From assembly GCA_947462335.1 (NCBI GenBank), contig OX381705.1, forward strand, positions 35,425,570-35,489,569: 64,000 nt of DNA. Direction: 5' to 3'. Below the pieces are notes generated by a model. The model saw nothing but the letters and a program-made list of their open reading frames with translations. It ran no database searches and was not told where the DNA came from. How positions within the stretch are numbered: the stretch's first letter is position 1; each line of letters starts with the position of its first letter. Shown here piece after piece: positions 24,934 through 35,549 of this stretch. The translations under genes and the position numbers were made by a program. The stretch comes from Harmothoe impar. Its lineage: Eukaryota; Annelida; Polychaeta; Phyllodocida; Polynoidae.

Positions 24934-25900
24934 CAGTAAAACTTGGTTATAACGAATCCCTTGGGACCAGGTAAAAAATTCGTTATAACCAAATTTCGTT
25001 ATAACCAAGTCCAGCATTTCAATGAGGTTTAGTGATGTTGAATATGCTTTAATGTACTTCAATCCCCCTAGTATGTTACAAATATAAAGAGGCTATTGCA
25101 AGCAGAGTTATAAGAAGCTGTGACTTTATAGAAAGAGGTCATTCAGATATAATTTCATTTATCTTAGGAATTATATTTTTTCTGTGCAATGATTTTATGA
25201 TGATTGTTTATCACCCCCCCCCCTACACACAACTAAGGCATGGAGCTTATCCTTTGAGTTTCCTCTACCTATGGCCAGATCAGAAGCCCTACACCTATAT
25301 AGTCGCCTATCACCTCCCAAAGTCGCCCACCACCTCCCAAAGCCCCCCCCCCCCCCCCACACACACACAGTCGCTCATCACCTCCCACAGCCGCCTATGG
25401 GGTGGGGGAGGCCGGGTAAAGAAGCCCTGCACCTCCCACAGTCGCCCACCACCTCCCACAGTCGCCCACCACCTCCCACAGTCGCCCACCACCTCCCACA
25501 GTCGCCCACCACCTCCCACAGTCACCTAGTGTATGGGGCATCTCCCTAGTGTAGGGGCATCTCCCTAGTGTAGGGGCATCTCAGTGTAGGGGCATCTCCC
25601 TAATCACTACTGTAGGGACATCTCCCTAAGCATAATGTTTGCCAATAAGAGTACTCTTTTTACATGGGGGTTGTAAGAACTTGTTTTCTTTGGAGTACAG
25701 TAATTTCACTAAGAAAATTGTTAATCATACTTCTGAATGCGAGAAAAATAGTTTGTTATAACCAAGTTCATACCAACAGCACTTCGTTATAACCAAGTTA
25801 CTTTACTATAGAAATGTATGAGTGAAAATCGGGACCAAGCAAATTATTTGTTATAACCAAAATTCGTTGTAAGGAAGTTTGTTGTAACCAAGTTTTACTG
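24934..25900. mobile_element. 967-bp pogo/Tigger-like non-autonomous element with TA duplications
   Basis: The element starts CAGTAAAACTTGGTTATAAC and ends with the inverse GTTGTAACCAAGTTTTACTG, each flanked by TA. CAGT..AAAC..CGTTATAACGAA ends with TA target sites are diagnostic of the pogo branch of Tc1/mariner (established knowledge). TTATAACCAA recurs several times next to both ends, as expected for transposase-binding sites. The interior (25211-25620) is filled by C-runs and a 20-bp minisatellite. There is no transposase. Confidence 0.9.
25340..25620. repeat. 20-bp minisatellite and 18-bp minisatellite inside the pogo-like element
   Basis: Repeats of CAGTCGCCCACCACCTCCCA (25340-25530) are followed by repeats of CTAGTGTAGGGGCATCTCC (25527-25620). 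A C-run and a short CA run interrupt the first. Confidence 0.9.
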
Positions 25901-25904
25901 TATT

Positions 25905-26615
25905 AGCCCTATGCCATCCCCTCTCAATTGCCTAAGGTGCAGGCATAAGCCAGCTAAATCTCAGGTACAAGCCAGCTATTAGAAAATCTCAGTGGCTATA
26001 TGTATATGTATATGGATTGGATATATTTATTGCAGAATCGCTCCTAAAAGGTGCGTTCTTCCATGTACAAATGTCCCTTTCATATGGAAGATAGGTTAAA
26101 GGACTTGTGGATGGAATATTGTATACGCCTATGTATGCACGATGTCAAAATGCAATGAGCGAAATTAGCCTTCAATGAATATAATAGGAATGTGAGAAAT
26201 AACGATTTTTATGCGTTTTTCTTCACTTCTAGTAAGGGACATACTAACATGGGTTAGGTGTACGGCCTGTATTGGAATTATGACTTTTTCATTTTCAAAA
26301 AATGTAAATAAGGGGTGCGCGTGATATAACTGTATTGATAGAATAACCCACATTCGCCTATTAATGAATTGATGCAAAAATTCTGGCTGGACACATAAGA
26401 ACGTGGTCATTAGTGCTGAAATACCCTATGGGAAACTAAGGTGGTAAACCACTTGTTTTGCCTTGGGTCGGCGCAAGATCGGCACAAGCTGCTTAAAATA
26501 ATTTGCTAGACTGAGCCCATTGCAACCTCTTCAGAATAAGAATAGAACAGTTTTATTTCAAGAATGTTACAGCACAGAAAGGAGCTAGGAAAGGACTTTA
26601 TAATGCCCTGTAGAC
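25905..26615. other. Non-coding DNA, nothing recognised
   Basis: AT-rich intron sequence immediately downstream (in gene order) of the exon at 26620-26959. Confidence 0.4.
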
Positions 26616-26619
26616 TGAC

Positions 26620-26959
26620 CTGTATTGTTGGTGTGGGTCTCATTGTACATGGGCAGTAGACCCATGGAGTAAGATGGGCGCTGCCGTGTCTTCCAGGGGA
26701 AGCGGGGCCCGTCGTCCGGGGGCTGTCTGTCGTTGTGGGCATGTATAATAAAGCCTTCCTTGTAACGTGAGTCTGGGTTGTCATAGGGCCATGCCTCGGC
26801 CTCCTCGTCTTCAGGCCCGACACCAGGGGGTGCGACGCTCGCTAGTTGGCGATAATCGGGGATGTAGGGTCGGTTCTGTGCGCGCGCCTTCTCAAGGGTA
26901 TCCAGTAGACGCCCGCGCACATGGTTACTACGGCTGGAAGGGTCGCCGGTTGCAAACCA
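26620..26959 (-). CDS. RPTP-like gene: extracellular membrane-proximal exon
   Basis: A 340-nt exon on the minus strand, flanked by acceptor ATTACCTGCAG and donor AATACAG/GTCAGT. It is open throughout (113 codons plus one base) and more GC-rich than its surroundings. The peptide begins WFATGDPSS, continues with a charged, proline-rich segment (PYIPDYRQL, GPEDEEAEAWPYDNPD, YKEGFIIHAH) and ends in NETHTNNT, which contains two N-glycosylation sequons (NET, NNT), as expected for the ectodomain close to the membrane. Phase 0 at entry and one base at exit fit the transmembrane exon. I do not recognise a named domain. The position between a putative fibronectin-III end and the membrane helix fits the membrane-proximal region of RPTPs, where an 'F..GD' motif is often seen. 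Confidence 0.75.
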
Positions 26960-27180
26960 CTGCAGGTAATAATGAAAAGAAGATGCATGATTTTATGCTC
27001 TTACAAGTATTAGGCACTAGCGAGGTACCGGTGGCGTCACAATGTGTTCCTCTGGTACTAATTGTATCCCCCTAGTCACCAGCAACCAGCTCAGCCAAAT
27101 CGCATATCCGAGATTAGGGTACAAACAGGGTGTGAGTATTGTGAGTTGGTTGTACATGGGCATTCCTTATGTCACCTGTC

Positions 27181-27250
27181 CTCATAGAGTAGTGGTTAGC
27201 ATTGTGGATTCATGATGCAGAGGCCCTAAACTCAAATCCCTGTCAAGTCA
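27181..27250 (+). repeat. tRNA-like segment, left arm copy
   Basis: TAGAGTAGTGGTTAGCATTG resembles an A-box/D-arm and CTCAAATCCC a B box about 35 bases later. A complete cloverleaf cannot be drawn. Confidence 0.4.
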
Positions 27251-28113
27251 TATCTTGGTGACCATAGGCCTACCATGCATATATATTCTTATATATCAAA
27301 TATATTTTGCTTTGATAGGTAGAAGTGAGTAACAACCTTGAAATTATATCAAAGAAATATCAATAGTGTTTGGACAAAATTTGTATTCCTATTTCTTCAA
27401 AGGAACTATATGTATAAATAAGAATTGGTATGGTCACCAAGAGTCCCAAGATACCAACTGAGGTGACTTTGGCTCTTAGGGGGTGACTTTGGCTCAAACA
27501 TAAAAATGTGCTGCCACAAGCCCTGGAGAATTCAATTAGACTTCAATAAGGAAGATTATCATTTTAAACTTATATTAATATCAATTCTTTGTCATAATGA
27601 GTGTTTTCTATACTTTGTATGAAAATTCATGGCAGAGAAAATGTATGCCACCAAAAAAGTTGATGAACGAGTCAAAGACACCCCGCCATTTCTGGGGAAT
27701 TTCTTTTTTAATTAAAAAAATTTGCTTTTTTTCACCCAAGTATTTAGTGTGATCATGTAGCAAATAATCAAGTTCTATTTTAAAATTAGCATATATACTT
27801 ATGTCAAGATTTTCATCCCATGTGGCTTTAATCCATGATATCCCTTATAGGCACATAGTAGGCCTATGCCCCCATGCAAAGATATTTTGAGCCAAAGTCA
27901 CCCCAAAGCCAGGGTGACTTTGGCTCACAATAAAATTGTCAATTTGAAAACCTCCTAATGGAATTTTTTAGATTTAATATTTTGGAGCCCAGTGGATTAA
28001 TATATATACACAATATAACAACCATAATTCTTATAAATACTGGCATTTCACAAACTTATGGAATGAAATATGTCAAATGTGAGCCAAAGTCACCTCAGTT
28101 TACAGGTAGGCCT

Positions 28114-28184
28114 ATGACTTGACAGGGATTTGAGCTTAGGGCCTCTGCATCATGAATCCACCATGCTAACCACTACTCTGTGAG
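28114..28184 (-). repeat. tRNA-like segment, right arm copy
   Basis: Inverted counterpart of the left-arm segment with a handful of substitutions. The same A-box and B-box-like motifs are seen on the minus strand. Confidence 0.4.
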
Positions 28185-28234
28185 GGACAGGTGACATGAG
28201 GAATGTCCAGGTACAGCCCATCCACAATACTTAC

Positions 28235-28389
28235 AACCTGCTTGACCCATAATATGGGACACAGGCTCTGGCTGAGCTGGTAACTGGAGAGCAGAGGGAA
28301 TAAAGAAGGATACAATTGCAAATGGCGCAGTACACTGGACATATAGCTAGGGCGGAATAGAGTACACATAAGCTCCATGAGAGAAGGCC
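28235..28389 (-). CDS. Possible cassette exon of the RPTP-like gene
   Basis: On the minus strand an acceptor TTTCTACTGCAG opens a 155-nt segment that is open in one frame (PSLMELMCTLFRPSYM near its start, ending near LWVKQV) and closes at GTTGTAAGTATT, where the donor could be CAG/GTTGTA or GTT/GTAAGT. Both donors leave phase 0, which fits the exon at 26620-26959. The entry phase fits the donor CAAG/GTACTT of the exon at 29293-29406. Against it: the peptide is hydrophobic and unlike an ectodomain, half of the segment lies in the arm of a large inverted repeat (27075-28305), and the gene also stays in frame if the exon is skipped using a donor 11 bp further on in the 29.3-kb exon. It could be an alternative exon or chance. 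Confidence 0.35.
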
Positions 28390-28394
28390 CTGCA

Positions 28395-29280
28395 GTAGAA
28401 ACTTAGACAAAGAGGGTCTCTTGGCAGAAGAAGTATTTTTTACTCATATGCCATATTAAAGTACATATTGTGTCAACATCTTAGCATTGTTTGTGTGTGC
28501 CAAAAGTCAGTCTTTAAAGTAGTCGATATCTAAGCGAATTTAAGTTGATTAGACAAATGCCATGGGAATATGGGGATTTACGGCCATTACCCATAGTATC
28601 ACGGTCAAGATGCTGGTTACGAGAAGATTACATTTAAGTAGCTCTAATGAACCTCACATGATGTTGTCCAAACATGTTAATAGCATCTGCAATTGAATGT
28701 CACAAAATATAGCATTCTTTCATTTAACCAACATTTGAAATAAATGTTGCCCCAGATACTAGGCATAGGCTATTGTCATTTGATTAAAACACCAACATTA
28801 TGATGAGACATTATCATCTTTTAATATGTTTGTTTCAGAAGACACTACGATGATATAGGTTATTATCAGTGATCATAAAGATACAGACACTGCATGGGAA
28901 TGTCGTATTGATTGTATCAATCAATAAGTAATAAGACATAATATATAATCTTCAACTTGTCAGACCTGGCTATTACTTTTACTACTTTTAGAGGAATGTG
29001 ATCAATGGCTATACCCTCACACATGTGTTTAGTGTTTAGATTTTTACTAGAAAGAAATATGAAAAGAAATGTATGAACATTTCTCAAAATTACATGCTAA
29101 GGTCGATCCTGTTTTGCTAAGCTGAGCATGGGTGGATAGAATTATGCTCATGTGGGAGCGTCAACAAGAACATCTTTCCAATCTTAAAATGATTAATCAT
29201 AAAAAGTTACATTCTTAAGGTTAAGATTACATGTAAACCAACGTAAGTCGATTCACGATCTATCGCCGATCTCTCAGCTA
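28395..29280. other. Non-coding DNA, nothing recognised
   Basis: AT-rich intron of the RPTP-like gene. No repeat. Confidence 0.45.
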
Positions 29281-29292
29281 CCATTGAAGTAC

Positions 29293-29406
29293 CTTGATAA
29301 TAGGGACCAGGTAAAGCACCAGGTGGCACCATGGTGGGAAGGTCTATGAATGCTGTACAGAGGGAGGTCCCCATGTACATGGGAGACACCCTCACTCTGG
29401 CCCGCA
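29293..29406 (-). CDS. RPTP-like gene: extracellular exon, end of a fibronectin-III-like domain
   Basis: Minus-strand exon with acceptor AATGAGGCTCACAG (a stop codon just upstream excludes earlier acceptors in this frame). It encodes RARVRVSPMYMGTSLC, then AFIDLPTMVPPGALPGPYYQ. The opening 'VRARV' resembles the last strands of a fibronectin type III domain, and the 'A.I.LP...P' segment resembles the membrane-proximal region of RPTPs. Two donors are possible: CAAG/GTACTT (end 29293, leaving one base, needs the exon at 28235-28389) or TCAATG/GTAGCT (end 29282, phase 0, joins directly to the 26.6-kb exon). One base is required from the preceding exon, which I could not locate. Confidence 0.55.
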
Positions 29407-29827
29407 CTGTGAGCCTCATTTAGGGAGTTGTGATCTGTCATGTGATCCATTTGGAAGAAAAAAATGGCCAACAAGAAGAGACCAAAGGTTACCACAGTTA
29501 TGTAAGTTATCTGACCCCTGTGATTTAATAACATGATGAAACCATTTAAACAGTGCAAATTGACATCAAATATTGAATCACCAAAATTCACCGCACCATA
29601 GGGCTAATTCTATATTACATGCTATTGCATTTTTTCAAGTTTTAGGTTTTTCGTTTAAGGCACCTGAAGGCACCATGACATCTAAATGTTGGTGTTTAAC
29701 TAGCTATCTATAGCTCATTATACACTGATTTGCCACTCGCAAGCTCTAGGATAGTACTGCATTGTTATGGTAAACTATACTTAGATGATTGGCCCTATTC
29801 CTAGATTATGATACATTGTACCATTAT

Positions 29828-30125
29828 GACCACCCCTCCTCCAGGGTCCCCCATCCCTCCTCCAGGGTCCCCCAACCCTCCTCCAGGGTCCCCTATCCCT
29901 CCTCCTGGGTCCCCCACCCCTCCTTCAGGGTCCCCTATCCCTCCTCCAGGGTCCCCTATCCCTCCTCCAGGGTCCCCTATCCCTCCTCCAGTGTCCCCCA
30001 TCCCTCTTCCAGGGTCCCCCACCCCTCCTCCATCTCAACCCTTCCCCTCCTGCAGGTCCCCTATTCCTCCCCTATTTGTAGCTCCAGGGTTCCCCATCCC
30101 TCCTCCAGTGTCCCACATCCCCATG
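29828..30125. repeat. 21-bp minisatellite, about 13 copies
   Basis: The unit is CCTCCTCCAGGGTCCCCTATC or ..CCCATC. 21 equals seven codons, so proline/serine open frames run on the plus strand and glycine/aspartate frames on the minus strand. These are repeat artefacts. Confidence 0.95.
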
Positions 30126-30134
30126 CATTACAAA

Positions 30135-30675
30135 CCCACTGATGGTATCGGATGCTACCTCCAGGGTGACTCTACAAACCTTTCCTTAGGCTGACCATCA
30201 CTCCCAGGTCTTCCTATCCTATCCTATTTTTGAATTTGAAAATTTGAATATTAGTACTGTTCTATAGTAATAAAAACCCTTGTATATCCCGCACCCTATA
30301 TAGGCATGTTTGGTATCAAATGAAAGCTGAGTTTGGTTCGTGTACAACCCGCGGATAGTATGCGGGAATTTACGGTAGTTTCCCACCTTTGGCATCACTA
30401 AATGTGCTAAGACACCCTACATTGTGATAGTCTGCCTGTCAACAGAGAGCCAGTCCCAAATCACAGTTTCATATACCAGACGCGCTCCCCATATCCAACA
30501 TTTCAAATCCATTTTTTCCAGCTTCTAATCAAGTTAGAACCAATAATAAAACTGATTTGGAATACCTATAGCTTACTGCAACAGATATAAGGGGAATAAA
30601 AATAGTTTGAGGGTTTAATTTTCTTTTGGCCTGTCCCTAACCTTAACCAGGATTCCCACAGTAAAATTATTTACA
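30135..30675. other. Non-coding DNA, nothing recognised
   Basis: AT-rich. No exon or repeat found. Confidence 0.4.
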
Positions 30676-30677
30676 TT

Positions 30678-31052
30678 AGGCCACTTAAAATTGATTATCA
30701 GCTTTGCGGACAGCGCCCGCATCTGTTTAAAAGGGCCGCATCAACGTTTTTTTGGGCTATTCAATAAAAAATACAGTCAAAAGGGGCGCCCCTATCAACT
30801 AAAAAAATGATAATAATAATTTTTAAAAAATTCAAAAAAAGAGAAAAATCCACCACAATTAAAGGGCACTTTACACCATCAAAAATACAAAATACACACT
30901 ATTAAATGATCCCATTGTATTCCCATGGCTTAATTATCTATAAATTTATACATGTTTAATTCAATACCTATACTAAATATTAAGCCCATAGCAAGAAAGT
31001 GACTGTTAATCAAAAAGTGTCCGCAAAGCTGATAATCAATTTTAAGTGGCCT
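30678..31052. mobile_element. 375-bp MITE with 35-bp perfect terminal inverted repeats
   Basis: AGGCCACTTAAAATTGATTA continuing TCAGCTTTGCGGACA is repeated exactly in reverse at the other end. If the ends are read as GGCC, the flanks are TTA (left) and TTT (right), which would fit a Harbinger-like 3-bp target. The interior is A/T-rich with no reading frame. Identity of the ends points to a recent origin. Confidence 0.92.
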
Positions 31053-31059
31053 TTGATAG

Positions 31060-32030
31060 AATTCATAGCAATCTATGCATATAATTATCGATTAACTCAG
31101 CACTACAAGCTTACTATATTGGTTTGAAGGCAAAACGTTGTTGTTTATCTATAACAAAACTGACTAAAATGGCGGATTTAAACAAATGACGTCATATATA
31201 TATTGATACACAGGAACAATGTTTTTCTTTTAACGCAAATAAATGGAGGGTTCGGTGGCACAGCCCCCAATATAAAACACAAATACAAAGATTTCACTAT
31301 GTGAAGGGGGGTCTGGGGGCACAGCCCCCGACAACAGCATAATAAACTGATTGTACCGTTTTCAAGATTGGTCATTTTAAGATTGGACAGATTTCTTGTT
31401 GACGCTCCAACGTGAATGTGCCCCGACGAGCTTTCGGTGAGCAATGTCGGGTGCTCAGAAACAAGCCTTCCTAAAACGTTTGAGTGAACTTGGACTCATC
31501 GTTCTGGCTCTATCATTTATCGCGCTATCAGACACCGTATACAAACACGTCCCACTCCTGGCAGTGGCACAGCGTACATGTTTAGCCGCTGCAACTGTTT
31601 ATTGATATCCAAAGTTATCTGTTTGTAGAGATAACTCCCATGGCAGCCGACATATATATGTGAATTATTGTAGGTGGTGTACTCGTATTATTCTGCCTGT
31701 GTAAGAGACACAGGTGATAATAGGACAGCATATTGGGGTAAGGAATATACAAGATGTAGAACATGTAGATAATGTGAATGCAAGATGTTGGTATGGTCCG
31801 GTCATTTATGCAAAATAGCGAGTAAACCAGGGATGTATCGCGCTCTTAACACCCCATGGCGTTCTTTTTTTAGATCTATAGGAGGAGGCTGGCCGCAGAG
31901 CAGGGGGGAGGGGTTGACGCCTCTGCCCCCTGGTGGGATGTACAGGTATAAAAGGCATTCTGTCTTTGGGTTATATCATTATACTTTTTATTATATTGCG
32001 CATACCATTGTGCTATGACGCTCACCTATT
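31060..32030. other. Non-coding DNA with short GC-rich hairpins
   Basis: GGGTTCGGTGGCACAGCCCCC (31249) and GGGGGCACAGCCCCC (31314) are related hairpin-forming motifs about 65 bp apart. Similar hairpins occur near 14010. No gene. Confidence 0.4.
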
Positions 32031-32036
32031 GGTGTA

Positions 32037-32631
32037 GGATAAAGGCACCATTTCGGACGCTCCTGGATTATGAAAGGGTGACCATCTTTGGCTTTTAGTT
32101 TTGACCCATTTCAAGGAATCCAATCTTGACATGGGGTACACTATTGGAAACATGAGATATACCAGCTGATATTTCTAAGGAGATTGCATTGAATTTTCAG
32201 ATTTAAATATGTTTAAACCTACATCTAATATGTTGATTTCTAAATATCAAATTACACCTGAAGTCGGACACTTCATGCCAGAAATAATCCTGGAGTCGGA
32301 CACTAAGTCTTGTTATTTCATTGGTTTGATAAGTATGCTTGACAGTAAATACAGTATTGTTGTGGGATGAATATCATATTATGTTTTTGAAACAATTTTT
32401 CTTCTATTTATACATCCCCAATCATATGATATTGGTCCCCAATCAGATGAAGTGTTGATTCAACATTTAGCCATGTATGCATCTAGCTACGGCTATCTAA
32501 CTTGCTTAGGTATTCAGCATACTATACTAATGTTTATGATGGGCCACAGTTACATGTGTATATTACCTATATAATTCAAGGCTAATGGTGTCCGACTCAA
32601 GGTATCTGTCCGAGTCAGGGTGCCTTTACCC
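32037..32631. mobile_element. ~595-bp element with TA-flanked terminal inverted repeats
   Basis: The left end GGATAAAGGCACC and the reversed right end GGGTAAAGGCACC are flanked by TA, as for Tc1/mariner. AGTCGGACAC motifs occur inside in both orientations (32264, 32293, 32590). No transposase. Confidence 0.6.
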
Positions 32632-32639
32632 TATAGCGT

Positions 32640-35535
32640 ATTACCATGCAGCTAACTTCGCGCACCTGCTTTCACACCTGCAAGTTTGAAATCAGAATCC
32701 TTTACCTTGCACGCTGTCACACCCATGTACATGAGGGGATCGCGGGCAGTACATGTGTGTCAATACACTAGCTATCTGAAGATTGGTCCATATATAAGAC
32801 AGTGTGGGACACTCCCATAGTGGCTAACAGTACACAGGAGAGGGTAGACAAATCCAAAAGCTGATATCTCCATCATGAGTAAATAACTATAGCTACAGGA
32901 CATTATTTGATTAGAATATTAGCAAAGTTACCGAACTTCACAGCAGGTACATTTAATAGTAGATAAAACGTGACTATATAAAACTACTGCTTTTTCATCT
33001 ATTTACTTCACCTGTTATATACATGATCTATTTTTGATATGCCTTCGGGGGAAGAGTGCACGATGCAACAGCTTTCAAGAGCGCAATTACCCACATTTAC
33101 ATTAATGGTTCCACTGTGTTTCTAAGCATATGCTATGGACAGTGGAGCCATATTGTGCCGTGTCCTCACCCATGAGCAGATCTGTTATTAGGCAAGATAA
33201 TCTCAAAAGTGCAAGATAGTCTCAAGATTCTAATGTTTTGCTACCATTAGGCTGTGGTAGTCTCAAATTTGCGAGGTGTAGGCTGAAAATCCTGACCGCT
33301 GATCAACGACATTCGGTTCCACATTGAATGGTGCAAGATAGCAGCTAATTGGGGCTATACCTACCCCACAAGGTGGGCCAAAAGTTCCAGTTTTAAAGTT
33401 AAGGCATTTTCAGTCAGTAATATTTAGCAGGTTAATAGCATACTACTCCACCAATATTGATGGGACTTATTAACACGTTTATATAGCTATAGCTATAGAC
33501 TGATAGGTACCCAAATAAGAGGAGGTTATTAATTCTAATGTTGATGCTAATGGGAGAACAAGCTAAACCTGCCTATACTATTTCTATTTCCAATCCACTG
33601 GGCATGAAGGATAATTTTCTGTATTCCCAAAAACCTCCTTACCTTTTTTTAAGGATGAATCAATTCAACAAGTTCTGATGATGATAGAGCTACAACTCCC
33701 TCAGCGTCGCATTACTTGAGATCCCTCTGTCTATTTAAAGATTGGTTCGCTATTTTGTTGACGTCAAAGTTGAACACGTGGCCGCTTAAGTCTTCATGAG
33801 CTTAAGTATAAATAGCTAGTTCTTCATATTTATGTGCTTACGGTAAAGGTGTGTTCATTGCCCGAATCGTTCCAAAGGAACGTTATTCGTAACACACATA
33901 GGTGATCACATATATAATCCTATGATGCTTGTGGTGTATTTTGGTACTACATGTTTTTAGACAATTTCTATCACCTAACAGAACAGAAGATTAGGGAGGT
34001 AAACCTCATATTGCTATGTACATATATGCCAATAGTGGATGACAAATGGATAAATGGCACACTGTAAATATTTTCTATCGTCTACCTACAACAAAATGTA
34101 CACCTACATTACATTCTATGTTGTACCTACAGAAAAAGCAACTAACTTTCTACAACGTAATGTATGACTGTGTAGCAAACGTCTTTGGGTATTGGGTTTA
34201 AAACGTCGTTGGGTCGTCAGTTTTTGCATTTCGTGATCTAATATATCTGTTTTTTGTGGGGTTTTCTTGAATTGATTCCCGGTGTATGGTTTACACAGAC
34301 AATTCTTTTCAATATATCTGTTACTATAGAGACTACAGTTCCTCTTACTTACGTGAGCAGCACCTCCCACAGTGTATAAAGCTGTTCCCTGCACGTATCT
34401 GGTACTTCCCCTGTCACGTACATGCACTGTACGCTAACCCTTGTTCCCTATGGCGTGCGGTGTTAAACACGCAACTCTCATTGTGTTTCCATGGCTATGA
34501 TGGTCGCTGACAAGAAAGTGACAGGGCTGTTGGCCTCACCAACATCCCGTGAGCAACCCGAGAGATAGCACCACTGTACACGTATGGCAAGACGTGGAAA
34601 ATGACGTGTTGTCACGTAGAGGACACATGGCCATGACGTAATCTGACTTATTACGTATTGTCTGCGCGCCTGAGAAGTTTGCCTAAGCTCAGCGCCTCAA
34701 TTGATCCAGCAATTATTATGGATCAGATCTTGTGGGTTAGGATGGCCAGGTGGCTGGAGGCACCTTACCTCTCAGCTTAAACAGCCTCCCATGTCCATAT
34801 AAGGGGCTGATATAAATCGGGGGAGTAGGGAAGTACATACACTGTCTATAGACCCCCCCTCCCCCTTCTATTTGTGTATATGCTTAATCATTTACCACCT
34901 GAAGGTTCATATGAAGGTCATTTTATGTGTCATTGATTATCACATGGGAGCTACAATAGGTATAACTAGGAACACGCCCTGTTACATGTAGACCTTATTC
35001 TGGAACTGTGCATATTCATTTAGTATACAAATATTATCTGTAACGGTCTGTCGTTATGTATTATTATGCGGATATCTCATTGCCTGGAATGTGTAATATG
35101 AATAATACCTACGAACCATCAGAATTATTCATGTGATGTATAATTATATTGAGAACAGCGTTATTTGTACGCTCAGTCGTATTGACACCCGACGTCATAA
35201 AATGGTACAGTACAGCATCATGATCTTAACAGAACACGTCTGGGCATTTGAAATCGGGAGGGGTAGGGGGATAATGTTAACACCGAGTGGTGGCGAATGA
35301 TAATCAATATCAATAATTAGTCTGGCATTGGGGGAAATGCTTCAGCATTTCGTTTAATGATGGTTAAAGGCAGAGCGGGAAACAGTGGCGCCACCTACAG
35401 CCAGCGTCTCAACTATAGACGCCCCCATGCGGGAAAAGACAGAACTCGTCCACTTCTACAAAATCGCCAAAGCGACAACATCTATATATTTGTTTACTAC
35501 GGTTCCCGGTTTGTTGACGTGTTTAATACCATCAA
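32640..35535. other. Non-coding DNA, nothing firmly recognised
   Basis: A small near-palindrome, CGTTCCAAAGGAACG, lies at 33868-33882. Minus-strand segments ending at 33014 and 34365 have donor-like GT sites but unconvincing peptides. The left end of the retrotransposon must lie somewhere before 35550, but I could not see a terminal repeat. Confidence 0.4.
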
Positions 35536-35549
35536 CACACGCAACAAAC

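Larger units (their letters stand above)
27075..28305. repeat. Large inverted repeat with ~200-bp arms carrying tRNA-like sequence
   Basis: The arm 27075-27260 pairs with 28110-28305 in reverse, at roughly 80-90% identity near the core. Shared stretches include GTAGTGGTTAGCAT, GATTCATGATGCAGAGGCCC, AATCCCTGTCAAGTCAT and CCAGCTCAGCC. The inner spacer (~850 bp) also has GAGGTGACTTTGGCTC near 27458 and its inverse near 28080, so the symmetry continues inward with indels. It lies between the 26.6-kb and 29.3-kb exons. Confidence 0.85.

Noticed and set aside
33016..33120. Minus-strand exon with donor AACAG/GTGAAG
   Set aside because: The open segment is short, the acceptor is poor and the outgoing phase does not fit the exon at 29406.
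34366..34430. Minus-strand exon before donor CTCAC/GTAAGTAAG
   Set aside because: The donor is strong but no reading frame gives a family-like peptide and the phase does not match the RPTP-like chain.
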